Positions 1 through 12,047 of a DNA stretch of 64,000 nucleotides are shown piece by piece. The DNA is taken from positions 1,178,001 through 1,242,000 of the forward strand of contig JAECYW010000010.1 of assembly GCA_023014335.1 (NCBI GenBank), in the 5' to 3' direction. The position numbers and the translations under genes are program-made. The notes beneath the pieces were generated by a model that searched no databases, was not told the DNA's origin, and worked only from the letters and a program-made list of their open reading frames with translations. The first letter of the stretch is position 1, and every line of letters begins with the position of its first letter. This stretch comes from Galerina marginata (taxonomy: Eukaryota > Basidiomycota > Agaricomycetes > Agaricales > Galerinaceae).

Positions 1-796
1 AAGGTCTGGGGTGCGCTAGTCCGCGGTGGATAGTACTCATAAGTGTATTCTGCTCCAAGGTTTGTTGACGGGTCACCGACAGGGTAATTACGATTGACGT
101 ATCCTCCGTTAACAAATCCGCCAATGATGACCACATTCCCATCGCCCGTAGCCTCTGCTGCAGAGTACCATCGACTTTTCTGCATAGAAAGAATGGTGGG
201 TTCGTCAAACCACTGGCATTGTGGGGAGGCGAAGTTGTCTGAATCCTTGCAAGGATTTAAGACCCGCATTGCTCGCGTTCCGTCAAAGTCCTGGTATGTG
301 GAGTCCCATGCAGCCGAAAACCCGCCAGGATTCAGTTGTGAACCAAAGCCATTTGGTCCGGCGGCACCGTTGCCACCAAAAGTTACATATGAACCATTCG
401 GTAGATGCATGCCCGAGGAGCAGAATGTATTTGTCCTCACATCCATAACAGTTGACTGATGAGAGTCGAAATCCCTTTGAAATGTTATCAAAACTGTAAT
501 ATTTTTAAAACTCTGATAGACGTACCATACAGCACCCCAAGCTGGATGTCCAGCTATTTGAGCGTCGTTGTTTTGAGCTTTGTCCAAAAAGTAAACCTTT
601 TTGTCGTTGCCAACGAACATCTGCGTGCAAAGGTCAGTAAGTGCACATGAGAGTACTTGCAATACACGGGAAAATACGGTAATACCATCATGGCACTTAT
701 TAAAGTATTTCCTCCATCTGCAAATGAACCAGCAGTTGCTGCGAATACAGGAAACGGAGCGAAGCAGAGAGCCAGAAGAGAAAGTGGGATTTGCAT
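1..796 (-). CDS. Copper radical oxidase (glyoxal-oxidase-like, AA5_1), N-terminal part, cut by window edge
   Basis: Secreted copper radical oxidases oxidise aldehydes or alcohols and release H2O2, which feeds lignin-degrading peroxidases. Translation on the minus strand from the ATG at 796 opens with a signal peptide (MQIPLSLLALCFAPFPVFA), then the GSFADGGNTL block. Introns lie at about 621-685 and 456-530; the second gives an in-frame join but its exact ends are uncertain. The third exon has FCSSGMHLPNG, whose Cys matches the one that forms the Cys-Tyr cofactor in Phanerochaete glyoxal oxidase, then VTFGGNGAAGP, RWYSAAEA (the partner Tyr) and NVVIIGGF. No WSC domains precede the catalytic domain, so this resembles the short CRO type rather than the WSC-bearing type. 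The C-terminal copper ligands lie outside the window. The family call is secure; the substrate cannot be read from sequence. Confidence 0.93.
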
Positions 797-3382
797 CCTG
801 GGGAGGATGGCGGTCGTCTATAATGGAGACGGGGAGAGAGGCGTGTTGAAGAGAGAAGACAAGGAGCAGGACTGATGAATGCCACCTGCCCTCCCCTCCG
901 GCATAATATTGACATGTTAGAAGGGGATGGGAAGGGAAGGGCCAAAAAGACCGTGTCGTGGGTGAGATGCATCAGGAGGCATCTGACATCACTACCATCA
1001 GCGTGGGTCTGCCTCATGGGCTTATTTATGTCGTTTGGAGTGACGCTAATTATAGATCAATAGACCCAACGCAATGAGGCAAAATGCGGCTGGCGACTCT
1101 TCTGAGGATATTACTCTTGAATGTACAAGCTGGCTACGGACAAGCTCGAATCAACGATTCTTGTTTCTCCGAAAGCAAAGCGAGTTCGAGTCGACATTAC
1201 CACGCCCGAAGCACTAAACAACGGTATCGCGGACGATTTTCCCGGTCGAAAAGTCCTGCCCAAGGCAAAGCATGCATTTTCATGTTGATATAGATGCACG
1301 GATGTCAGGTGTTGGGATAAATCACAAGTCGATTGGTGGTAAGCGTACGATTATGAAGTAAGGCGCGCTCAACTTGGAAGGTGGTCGCCGGCTGTGTGTA
1401 TGTATCCAGAACGGATCGATGTGTCTGAAAACGGAGAGCGTCGCGGATTTAAATCCGGACATTGCTCTAAGATATAGGTGAGCGATTCGACCGTAATTCA
1501 GATAACCTAAACGTATCATGACGAACAACTGGGATGTCGGTATGCAGAACCCTCTGCGGGTCACTTGGAAGTTCGATGAGGTTCTTGATTGAAGTTGTAA
1601 GTCGCGTTGAAGGTGGGTTGTGTCTTTGTGGCATCCTATCGGTTTCGAGTATGCCAAATGTACAGGGCTATTTCACAGTCTTCGGATTCTAAATTGTATG
1701 CGGCACGAGCTTTCTTCTGGTCGAGGTGCGCCACTAGCTGCAGAGTAGTAGGCCAAGTTTCTCCCAACACTCCTGTTCGTTGGTATCAACTTTTCCAACA
1801 GTGTTCAAGCGTAAATGTTGCCACTGAGTTTGTCATGAGATGGTACCAAGACATCGGACGAGTTGGTAGTAAAGGAAGTTGGAGACCGTGAAGGCGGAAG
1901 AATTCCAGCAAAAGGACGACACAGTGACACAACTTGCGGACGGTTGACCTTCCAAAAGGTGCTATTGACAAGAGATTTGCTATGTCTTGCTCAATTGCAT
2001 CCCTGACGATTTGGGACCTCGAAGGGACCAGCGCGACCAAAGCATGACCTGAGCGCCAAACCACTTTTAATGACAGATAATAGAGATATGTAAAATGAGT
2101 CGGACAAATGTTCCTCCAGTGTTTTGCATGCTAAATTGACACGGTGTGCCGATTGCTTGCGACGAGTCCGGTAGCGAAATACAGGTTGTACAAGCAAGCA
2201 AGGCACATGCTTATCAAGGTCGGAGAAAGCGGGAGGAAGGATTATTGTTGAGCGACACTCGAAGCCAATTCGATGAGAAAGTGATGAGAAAGGTGTTTAT
2301 ACGGTTTTCGACCAGGTAGGATGGACCTTTATATATGTCACTTTTAGCAATCGGAATATATCATATGGACGCGGACTCACCAATATCGTGGTGGACAAGT
2401 CCTTCCAAGGACAATCTGGCTATACAGTGCTGCAACCTCAATCCACAAGGACTCGGATAGGGACGATATCGTCGAATACAACACTCCCCGCCTTGGAAGC
2501 GCCCTGGCTGGGGTGGTGTGGACCGGTGACTGCCGTCCTTCACTTCTTCCGCCTGCCGAACTGGGTAGGCGCAGATCGTTGGCTACCGTTCAGCAATAAG
2601 GTGAGAAACGACCTTCAACTTTGTTTTCTCACCTCACCTACCTTTGTTAAGTAGGCTCACTCTCATCTGCGATCCCGTTGAAAAGCTTTCAGAACGAGCA
2701 TGTATTGACTGTTTGAAGTTCTATATCCTCTTTCATGCATCCCTCTTCTACGACCAGGAGCGATGAGCAGCGGGGCCTCTGTATTTCTGGCTGCTAAATT
2801 CCAATCCAAATCTCCAGACATCGTCGACATCCTGGTTACAAGCGTTGAAATAACGACTTTCATCGTCGCTCATCGAACTGGTTTCGGACAGGCGCCTGTC
2901 ATACATGGTGCGCCCGGCGGTCGGATCCCGTAGAAAGTTCCCGACCAAGACAGCACAGTCGTCCAACATAGTACCGATGGCGGTTCATCAGCATTATGTC
3001 GGGCAATAGTTTGAGGTTTGACTTTGCATTGCCGCTCCTCGCTCCAAGATGACGCATGTTTTTTTTTCGGCTCCAGGCAGTCAACTATCATGGGGGGGCC
3101 GAGTCCTTGTCCCGCTCCAGATATGTGTGGGTGGTTATGGCCAAGTGGGTGCATTAAGCTTCGACCTTGGGCATCAAAGGTGACGCGGTGACGAGAGGCT
3201 TCTTTTGGTCCTATTCGAGGACGGAATAACATGGACTAACATGCCAGTGGGAAATCTCACTGCCCGGCCTCTCCAGTGAAGCCCAAAGCTTTTATGTGAC
3301 AGGATTCAAGTTTTCGCCCCAATCTTCCCATTGGACAATTCCGACAGCACTCTCATATTTCAATTTCAATCTATCGGAGACC
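797..3382. other. Intergenic region without a recognised gene
   Basis: About 2.6 kb separates the copper radical oxidase start from the HSF gene start. Several open frames of 60-120 codons exist on both strands, for example minus 1786-2064, minus 1991-2206 and minus 2870-3232, but none joins to a neighbour with clean splice sites and none shows a family I recognise. A degraded gene on the minus strand at about 1.8-2.2 kb cannot be excluded. The first 200 bases should contain the oxidase promoter and the last 150 the pyrimidine-rich leader of the HSF gene. Confidence 0.5.
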
Positions 3383-5401
3383 ATGTCGCACAACGAGCCT
3401 GATACAATGGATACCTCAGACAACAACACAATTGGATTAGTTGATCATCCTTCTCCGCCACAGGATCTCATGATGTCCACGACGGTGACCGATTTTGCAA
3501 GGAAACTGTTCAAGAAAGTCTTTTCCTTCATTCATACCCTGCCGATAGTTTATATCGATCAATACAGTATGCTTGAAGACCCTTCCAACCAAGCTATCGT
3601 GTGTTGGGGCGCGCAGAGAGATTCCTTCATCGTCAAAGTGAATATTGATCACAATCACTTCATGTGGCGCTGGTCTTGACGATCATATTAGGACACGAAC
3701 GAATTTGCGAAGTCCATCCTGCCACGAGTCTTCAATCATTCCAACTTTGCATCTTTCGTTCGTCAACTAAACAAGTACGACTTCCACAAAGTTAAGCAAA
3801 CTGAATTTAATCAAGCAGGCGAACAAGTATTCGATTTGATTGCTCTCAATTTTATTTCACTGATTCTTCTTAATAGACCTCTACTTTTCGCCATCAGGAC
3901 TTCCACGGCGATAGACCAGACAACCTCCAATATATTAAACGGAAATTGGCAACCCCGAAAGTCTCGGGTGGTAATTCGTCTGGCTCGCTCCCCTCCGAGA
4001 AGTCACAATCTACCGAAGATTCTTCATCATCCCTGCGCTACGCATCGTCCTCGAACTCCAATTTTAATCAAAGCCACTCAGACAATTCCCAACCTTCTGA
4101 CATGAAGGTTGTGGTCAACCAGCTGAGGGAGGAAAATGAAGACCTCAAAGGCAGGATTCAACAACTGGAGAAACACCATGAAACGATGAAGGGAGAACTG
4201 AAAGATATGAATAGGGTTGTGGCACGGCAACAAGGACGGACACAACTCATACTGAACCTTTTGGGGTCCATGGGTGGTGAGTAAAATTTCAGTTTCGTTG
4301 CAAGCGTCATTCCGTGAATGTGACCCGAGATGGAGGGAGAATTATTACATGTTCCAAATCCACATTTGTTCTATGCTCCTTCGTATGTTCACTTGCAAAT
4401 ATTGTGTTTTTTGTTTGCTGTTGCGCCGCAGTGCATTTCTCATCCCTTTTGTTGGCATTTTATGCCTAAATACAATCCAACTGATTTTTCTCGCAGATGA
4501 ATCGCACACTTCCGTTTCGCCGGGTACGGAACATACACGAATGCCTGCTACTGCGACGGCGGTGTCCATGTCCATGTCAACCTCAGGTGGGGTGCTGGAT
4601 ATAGCAGGGAATATGAGGGTGCCTGTTCAGACCGACCACTTCCGAGAAATTCCAAGGACTATTCCTAGCCCCTCGCATCGGTCTCTGGAACTGCAGGGAC
4701 GTGACATACGCATGCAGTCAGGCGGGGATCAATATGGAGAACGTGGTCATTTTCCTACAAGAAGTGCTGGCGTCCCCGGGGTCAGATTTTCAGAACAGTC
4801 GGATGTGCAACATACTATCGGCCTCGATCCTGTTCATTCTGCCTCTGCTAGTGCCATTGTGTTCGGAAACCTAGGTCAAGTCGGCCAAGCGACCTTAATG
4901 CAGTCCAGGGAGGTCAATAGGCGAACTGCTCCAGGTCAGTCGAGCAGCAGTGCTGGACCTGATCTAGGAAGACATCCGAGACAGTGGAGCAGGATGGAAT
5001 ACGGCGAAGAGTGGCTACTCGCAATGTCAGAGGGTTCCCACAACCCCTTTCCCTCTCCACTCCCCGGCCAGCAAGCCTCACCAGACACGGCGATGAGTGA
5101 AACAAGTCAAGACACAGAAGAGCGACCCCATCTTGTGGGAACCGCATCCAGCCGCTATAATATTCACGTTGAGAACCCGGTCCAGCAGCATGATAACGGT
5201 ACGAGCTTCGAGCCAGCGGTTCGTGGCGAGTTTAACGATCCACCGGCGGAAACGAGCAGTATCACCCACGTCGGCAGACGAAGAGGAAGAAGTCTTAGTT
5301 TTGGAAATGACGGAGAAGTTCAAAATTCGGCGGTACAAGGCGTAGGCGGTTTCATGAGAAGGCAACCTGGACGCGGGCTGGAGAACGATAACGACCATTG
5401 A
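3383..5401 (+). CDS. HSF-type DNA-binding transcription factor (heat shock factor / Prr1-like, no receiver domain)
   Basis: The winged-helix HSF domain is assembled from four exons. The blocks [44 protein letters not shown] and [15 protein letters not shown] are all diagnostic. Introns lie at 3638-3691, 3827-3876 and 4277-4496. A coiled coil ([19 protein letters not shown]) follows and should mediate trimerisation. The last exon, about 300 codons, is disordered and rich in Ser, Gly and Arg, and ends at 5401. The MLEDPSN and NKYDFHK wording is closest to Prr1/Skn7-type HSF domains, but no response-regulator receiver domain is visible. The first intron is irregular: the frame reads straight through about 54 extra bases after FARKLFK (roughly 3508-3569), and no GT donor gives the expected KLFK-MLEDP join. 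An in-frame upstream ATG at 3296 is possible; 3383 was chosen because the extra 29 residues look like leader. Confidence 0.9.
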
Positions 5402-6741
5402 GATGGAAAGAGGGCCCAGAGGGCCAGGAAATAGGCAGGGGAGTCGCCGCGGGAGCGATAGTACTGCCTTTGTGCACCGTGGCGACCGTGGTGGGGGAGC
5501 GAATGTGGAGACGCGGCCGTTGCCATTGGCAGTCCCCGATGAGACTCTGGAAAGATGGAGCTTTGATACTGCGCCTCTCTCGGTGCATGGCCATGGGATG
5601 GTTCACGGATTAGCAACCGCTGACCTACCTCCTACCACCCAAACTCAAACCGGACTCAAATGTCGATGCCATGCGCAGAGGTGTCCCGTGAAAGCTCCTG
5701 TAGAAGCTCCTCCTCCTCGAGGGCCGAGATAAATAGAGTGTGTTTTGCCGGGTCTTATATTCTGTCCGACTCTCTCCCTTTCTATGCTCTTTGGTGCTGA
5801 CCTTGTTCGGTTTTGTTGCTGGTACATCCGTTTTGGTGTTAATGGTTGGAAACTGCAAAGTGTACTCGGCCTTGATGATGCGTGCCTCTGCTTGATATAG
5901 ATAACTTCAGCTCTTGTATGTCAAATGCTGGTCAAAAGAAATAAATAAATTGTGATACAACGAAGCGGTAAAGTAATAGCTCATCCAGACTGTCGTGTGC
6001 ATCTAATCTCCAACGAGCTCATCAGGTTGCAAAATGGCCCCGGGCTAGTAGTACCGAGCAGCTAGAAAATACGACTATCCAATACATGGTGGTTTCGAGC
6101 CTAGCACTCGACACGTACCATACTCGCAGAGATGCGCGTCTTTTTGTAAGCGAGCAATTTATACCTCCATCGTCATCGCGAGACGGTAAGTATACAAACC
6201 ATCAGACGGCGCCTAACGCCCACGAAAAGAATGTTGAAGAATACGATCACTGCACAACCTCTGCATCGATCCGAGTTTCTTGGGGATAGAGTTAGAAAGC
6301 GGCGTCAGGTCAAATCCGTTCCGTAGATGATGGAGGTTAGCGACAGCATATGAAAGCACAGCCGCAACGCAGTTACCTCAGAGCAGGTCTCTTCAAACCA
6401 CCACCATCGCTGGCTCAAATCTTCGAATCAGGCATTCGAAAGACGATAATCAAAGCTCTAAACCATGATTTCAAAGTCATTTGCACGCTACGTTCGTTTG
6501 TCTTTCATTCCACAAGCCCCGGAGTGGCCATAACTCGGGAGCGGAGGCGATCATTGCTTCTTTGCTGCCTGACTTATTCGTCCCACCTGCCAGGTTGCTT
6601 ACTATTCACTTCTATTCCAGGTCCCAATATTTCTGTTTTCCACTCTGCAATTTGTCCATGCTCTTCCGCAACCACTACGTTCGCGCTTTACTTACGGTTC
6701 AGTGAGCCCGATATTTCCAACGGCGCAGATAGATCCCTAAA
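5402..6741. other. HSF 3' region and upstream region of the next gene
   Basis: Directly after the HSF stop another frame stays open from 5403 to 5732 (Arg/Gly/Pro-rich), so a one-base shift near 5399 would lengthen the HSF tail; this is unproven. An AATAAATAAATT stretch near 5940 suits polyadenylation. From about 6.0 to 6.74 kb there are small frames in several phases. One may hold the missing signal-peptide exon of the next gene, but no join was convincing. Confidence 0.4.
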
Positions 6742-8119
6742 GTGCGCTATTTCCCAAAGGAGAACTTGAACCAAAGGTCATTTGAAATAGAGGAGCTGGT
6801 GCGTAGGGCACCAGCTGCGAGCAAATGTTCGAAGTTGGATTTAGATGATGCTCAGTCGCGTAAGTGCAGTTATCGGTGCATAGAAAGTGTTCGTAGCTTT
6901 ACTAACCAACTGGTCCCTGTCCCATTAGTCCCTGGATGGTCTAAACTTGAACAATACGCTCGCACAACCTGGGGCGACGGTGACTGGACAATTACAATCA
7001 ACCCTCCTGGTGTGAGTACCCACGTTTTCTTCAATGGAATCTTAAAATGTAAGTGATTGTTTTAACGTCATTGAAGTATAAAGACAGACATGCGACGATG
7101 TGCATTGATGATCCTGTTGATATCGATGTTCTTGGTCAGTACATTCCTATGACATCTTCCGGAAAGAAATGTCGAAAGAAATGTGCTAATACCGTATCTG
7201 TAGGCAAGGCCAGTTGCACAGAAACAAGGGTCGACATCCCACCAGAGAAAAAGGGCTCGAACGATATCAAAGTCAACGAGGGTTACACTAACACGGGTAA
7301 TTGGAACATCACCAGTGAGCTAATTCATCTGTAAATTTTAGCCAAATGTCACAACTGCGCACTCGCAGACGTAACCTCGGCCGCTCATGCTGAGTTTTTC
7401 TTTGCGAATTTCCAACTCCCCAATATCACCGAGCTTCATCTTGAGTCCCTCGATGCAACTGGAAAGTTCATCAACGCCCCACATAATAGGTGTGTCGCTG
7501 TCAGTTTAGGGAGCAAAAAAGTCTAATTTTTATTGAGTTTTGTTACAGTCGCTTCCAATGTAACTATCCAGACTACAGAATTGACACCGGTTCCCGATAA
7601 ACGATGCATTGGAACGGTAAGCTAACCTTTGCATGAGTACCTCGATCTCGCTGACGGATTGGCCGTTCTTGTGTGTTTTATCAGATCCTTCAACAAACAT
7701 GTATCATCCCAGCTCAGGGTAGAATTCAACTTGTCGCCAGCGGTTACATCTGGTTTAACTATAAAACCAAGGTAAAACCCGGCCACCTTTTCAACTTTCA
7801 GCCTGGGCTCATCTATTATTTTAGAGGGCACCATTAGCGAAGCCGAAAGGAGGCAAACATTCGAGATGCATGCATTTACTCAGATGCGCCCTAGCCTTCC
7901 ATCGCTGACTCTCGACGTTCTAGACACTGTCAAAATTGAAGATGTCCTCAAAAACGTGACTGATCGTTCTGCGTGGATCGACTTCAACGGTTACATGAAC
8001 ACTACCTGGCGAGACGATTACTTCGATGAATGTATGTCGCGATGTCCTGTCTCAGCGAAAGGCGAAGTATTTAACTAATCCATCTTCCTTCAGGTCGATG
8101 GAACTTCAAACTCCAGTAA
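6742..8119 (+). CDS. Multi-exon fungal protein of unknown function, probably secreted (start uncertain)
   Basis: At least seven exons chain together with in-frame GT-AG junctions. The order is FEIEELVRRAP...LDLDDAQS, PGWSKLEQYARTTWGDG, DDPVDIDVLGKASCTETRV, VNEGYTNTGNWNIT, NVTSAAHAEFFFANFQLP, SNVTIQTTELTPVP, LQQTCIIPAQGRIQLV and GTISEAERRQTF...WIDFNGYMNTTWRDDY, ending FDECRWNFKLQ with TAA at 8117-8119. Many NxT/NxS sites, paired cysteines and no membrane segment suggest an extracellular glycoprotein, but a signal peptide was not found. The ATG at 6742 may not be the true start. I do not recognise a domain. The regular codon use and seven consistent junctions argue for a real, expressed gene. 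Confidence 0.6.
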
Positions 8120-8360
8120 ATGTTGGGACAAATCGGTGTACCTTGGGCGAGGAGAACGTATAGCTGTCGATATACTCTGACCATTATGGAGGATTTGGTG
8201 GCGAAATTGATTTCATTTGTCATGATTTATACCAGGATTGAGCAACAAGACAGCGTCAAATGTTCAAAATCAAAGATCAACTTTAACCATACTTCAGTCG
8301 CAGTTCCACAGGCCTTAGGCGAACAACGGTTATATAACCTGATCAACTTCTGTTGCCTAA

Positions 8361-9730
8361 TTATAATGTCAGTCGGAGAAAATCTTCTATTGCTTCTCCG
8401 TGAGCTCGGTTCTTCAATGGATAGGCCCATGGGCGATAATTTCCGTCGCGCTGCCGTCTCAAAAATAGTTGACCAGGCTCTGGCCGCTGGAGGAAATTGT
8501 CATAAGCCTTAGAAACGCATTCGACAGGCGTCAGTAAATCGAGGCATCTCATGACCAGGGTTGGACCGATCGCAGTATGTTCAGGCAAAGTAGAAAGTTC
8601 GAAGCGAACTCGGACGAGACCTGTCAAGATTGAGAGCACAGATTAGCAGGATGTTTTCAATTATGAAGTTGGTTCCAATTCCGTACCTTTGTAGGGGTTA
8701 AATCGAGTGTTCGTACAAACATCTGTGACTGGACGGTATATGGTCACCGTTTTCAGGGCTTTACTCGTCAAAAGGGCAAAAGAAAATCGAGTTTGTTGCA
8801 GGTTCAAAACAACAGCTTGATCGATGCTGTATATCCAACGGACACCCCTGAAGTTTGTAGAGGGTACTTTCTGCAGGTCAGAGACAAGGTCCTCGTCGAC
8901 CAATCCTTCTTGGACGAGGAAGTTGCGGAGAGGAGTATAAGACTGATATCGACAGATGTTGTATAAATCGATGGCCCAGGGTTCACCGAGGGCACTCTCG
9001 AGGTCTTGTCCTCCTGAAAATTCTGCGAGTCTGTCGCATAACCGGAAACGTAAACCGCCTGATAATTTCGATTGCCCGAATCCTTCACGATAATAAAATA
9101 CGCCCTTCGTGTTCTCTGGAAAAGGAAGATGTCCTTTAGCCGAGACGCATCGGAATTTCACTGCCTGATGTATCTCTGAAGAATAGTACGCCACATGGCC
9201 CATCCTCGTCGAGTTGCCCGTTACAGCGACGAGATTGAGATGGGGTTTACACTTTGCGGATAAATCTACTATTTCTTGTCCCATTTTCAGCATATTTTCA
9301 GGACGGAAGGTGAGGACATCGAGTCTGGTACGTCTGCCTGGTGCGTTCACTACGTGGGAGGTCTGGCACGACAAAACGACAAGTCAATTATGAGAATTCA
9401 GGACGACTGCAATGCTTTCATACGGACCGTAAAATGTCTCCGGTGTGACCCAAATCTAAAACGGATATCAGAATCTTGTCTGGAAACGAGACCATGACAG
9501 AAGCTCTGGTCATGAGCAGGGTGGAAAAGTCGCGAAGGTCCAGAGCCACAAAATTTCCGGAAAAGGTAGTGGGATCTAGACTTGAAGATTGGCATACTCA
9601 AGTAATATTCCAGAAAGCGATGGACCTGGGATTCTTCAGGGAGCGTTCGTGAATTTACGGACTTCAGCACGGAAATCGTCGATGGTCGAAGGCAATAGGC
9701 TGAAAGGTTGGCAAATTACTACCTGGCCAT
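8361..9730 (-). CDS. Conserved basidiomycete hypothetical protein, F-box-like N-terminus
   Basis: A start at 9730 gives MASLLPST..DDFRAEV after a short first intron. The next exon has TTFSGNFVALDLRDF and FPDKILISVLDLGHTGDILR, reminiscent of an F-box helix pair. An intron ending in TACCAG (about 9338) joins to the main exon (LDVLTFRPENMLKMGQ, GVFYYREGFGQSKLSGGLRF, ALGEPWAIDLYNI, TPLRNFLVQEGLVDEDL). A last intron near 8635-8700 leads to the C-terminus (LVRVRFELSTLPEHTAIG, ending FLRLTL). Proteins with the GVFYY...LSGGLRF...LPEH...L pattern are common lineage-specific families in mushrooms; their role is unknown. A ubiquitin-ligase adaptor role would be inference from the weak F-box-like stretch only. 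The exon near 9.6 kb is the least certain. Confidence 0.62.
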
Positions 9731-10177
9731 GTTCTGACGCCTAACCCTGGCATAAATTTTAGATCAATAGAGCTGAAGCAATAAGTGAATGGTTTTACAT
9801 ACTACCTTGTACTTGGAGCTGTGGTTGGTACTTAGCAGCGTCCAGACAGAGTCTGACCGACTTGCTGGCTATCTTATCTGATAGCCGGGTCATCCTGTTA
9901 CTTGCATACATGTTAGGTACTCTTTGCTACCAACGCCATGATGGTAGGAGCAACGTATAGTGTGAATCTCAGAGCGCTCGCAAGACAGATACAACTAATG
10001 GGTGTAGTTGGGCGAGGGATGAATTTATTGAATTATGCTCGTTCCAGAAGTTTCGATCCCCGTCTCCAACGCCATCAGCTGTAAGTATATTTTGACCAAC
10101 TGAGCTTACTTTGACCACTACCACCACCACAACGGTCCATATAACGCAATTCTCTTTGGCCTTTCTCGCTACCAATA

Positions 10178-11871
10178 ATGCCATTGAACTATTCCAAGTG
10201 GGACGTACTCGAGGTAAGCCTCTTGAATTGCTTTCGTTCGGCTGTATAATGAGCGCTTGTTTCAACAACCTAGTTATCTGACGATTCGGACATCGAGGGG
10301 CACCCAAATGTCGACAAGAAATCATTAATTAGGTTTATATTGGCTTCGGCATCGACAGGTACACTTCAGCTGATCATACTCCCAGATGGAAACAGCGCGA
10401 CATTCACGAGAAGCGTGAACAGCGCAAGCACAAGATGAAAACGTTGGAAGCCCAAATTGCTTGCAACAAGGTCCTCTTGCCACGAATTACTGAAATCGCG
10501 AAGAAGCTTGCTGATCCAAGTTCGCCTACGCCCTCTACTGTTTACTTCAACTCCCTTGTTGAACAACTGCGAACCAATCCATCTCGAGACTGCCCTCCTG
10601 GGAATGATCCCTCCAAGTTAGAGCATACCTACGATGGGATGCTTCTGAGCCTTTTGAACATGGTTGGTGAGATTGCGAAGGAGAAAGTCAAAGCTGCCGG
10701 TGTGCTGGAAGCGGACAAAGAAGAGAGGCTCGCAAAGGAGTTGTCCGCAGAAATTACTGTACATGTCAAGCAGCTGGGAGAAACGATAGAGAAAGACGAA
10801 AAGCAGCTGGCAGAAGAGGAAAACGAACTAAAGAAGCACATTCACTATGGACGATCTTCACGATGGATTCGAAAGCAAGGTGAGTTGAATGGAACACGAA
10901 ATATTCTCTGTAATCTTTACTAATTTGTTATCTTTCTGCAGTACGTTCCACCAATACCAGCCCCAGAGCCTGTACCTCACAGCAAGAGCGAAAAGAAAAA
11001 AGAGAAAGTCTCCACAATTGAAGTCTTGAACCCCAAATCAGTAGATGCCTCATCAAGTAGCGCTCCAACTACAAATGCGACCGAAGACGAAGACGAAGAA
11101 GAGGGGTTGCCTGAGTTGACACCATCACTCGAGGCTTTCTCGAAGCTGCCCATTGGAGACTATGACAAGTCTTTCGAGTTCATCCAACACCATCGCGATG
11201 TGTATGTGTCAGGCGCCTCAGATGCCCTACTCGTTGCTGCCTTCACCGCCCAAGGCGAAGGAAAGTCTAAATACGCGAAACAATGCGTCCATCAAAGTCT
11301 GCTCCTGCAATACTGTGAGAAACTTGGCCGCGATGGGGTCGGCCTCTTCTTCAAGAAGTGAGTTATCTCAACCATTGTTCTTGGCTCTCGGACTCAAGAG
11401 TTCATGTGATCCAGAATGATAAACGGCGACAAGCGGGCCCTCAAAGTATTCGTTGACGATGTTGAGAGCACCTATCAACACCTAGTGAACCGTGTCAAGA
11501 TCACCCAGGAGGAACAACAGGAGGCCCGAGAGCAAATTCAACTAGTACCGGAGAATCCGAGCCAGACCATCTCGTTTAACGTTCCCGACGGTCCTCCGCC
11601 TGAAGAGCTTGTCCTCGAAGGCCCAGGTACTGAGGGTTTGGATATCGAAGAAGTTCGCAAGGCTCTGCAGTTCCGCTGGGACGTTTTCCAAGGCTTCTCA
11701 CCGGAAATGCAGGAAGCGCTCCAGTCAGGCGGCTTGGATGGTGTGAACAAGGTTCTGGGGGAGATGGATGTTGCTGAAGCCGAAGCTCTTGTGAACAGCC
11801 TTGACGTTGCTGGAATTCTAAACTTCGCAGAGGGTGGCATCCGAGACCAAACAGGCAACGATAGATCGTAA
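10178..11871 (+). CDS. cdc37: Hsp90 co-chaperone Cdc37 (one-base frameshift near 10845)
   Basis: Cdc37 delivers protein kinases to Hsp90 in the cytosol. The N-terminus MPLNYSKWDVLE, followed after an intron by LSDDSDIEGHPNVD and then WKQRDIHEKREQRK, is the hallmark Cdc37 start, including the conserved Ser in LSDDSD that is a CK2 target in the family. A coiled coil follows. The middle and C-terminal domains carry TMDDLHDGFESK, LEAFSKLPIGDYDKSFEFI, CVHQSLLLQYC and GLFFKKMINGDKRALKVF. Exons are 10178-10213, 10274-10332, 10386-10879, 10942-11357 and 11415-11871. They total 1462 bases, one more than 486 codons plus stop. The extra base sits between ELKK and TMDDLHDG at about 10840-10848. The literal sequence would stop early, at 10923 in the retained intron or soon after splicing. 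An upstream ACC-rich leader lies at 10115-10140. Confidence 0.96.
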
Positions 11872-12047
11872 AGTTGGAGAAATGCCGAGCTACATTTTGT
11901 ATTTTTTTCTTGCTTTTTATGGATTGCTGTAGTTGTGATGCAGCCTGCACTATTTGTCGTTTTGTCCAATAATAACAGAACTCTTTGCATAGGCATTGAT
12001 AATATTTACTTTTTGGTACAAGACAAATAGTGTGATTATCCGACTAA

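Noticed and set aside
4273..4500. Reading the HSF frame through 4277-4496 as coding
   Set aside because: A perfect GTGAGT donor and CTCGCAG acceptor give an in-frame join, and the intervening peptide is hydrophobic and atypical.
8120..8512. 130-codon plus-strand frame after the unknown secreted gene
   Set aside because: It overlaps the last exon of the convergent minus-strand gene and has no supporting feature.
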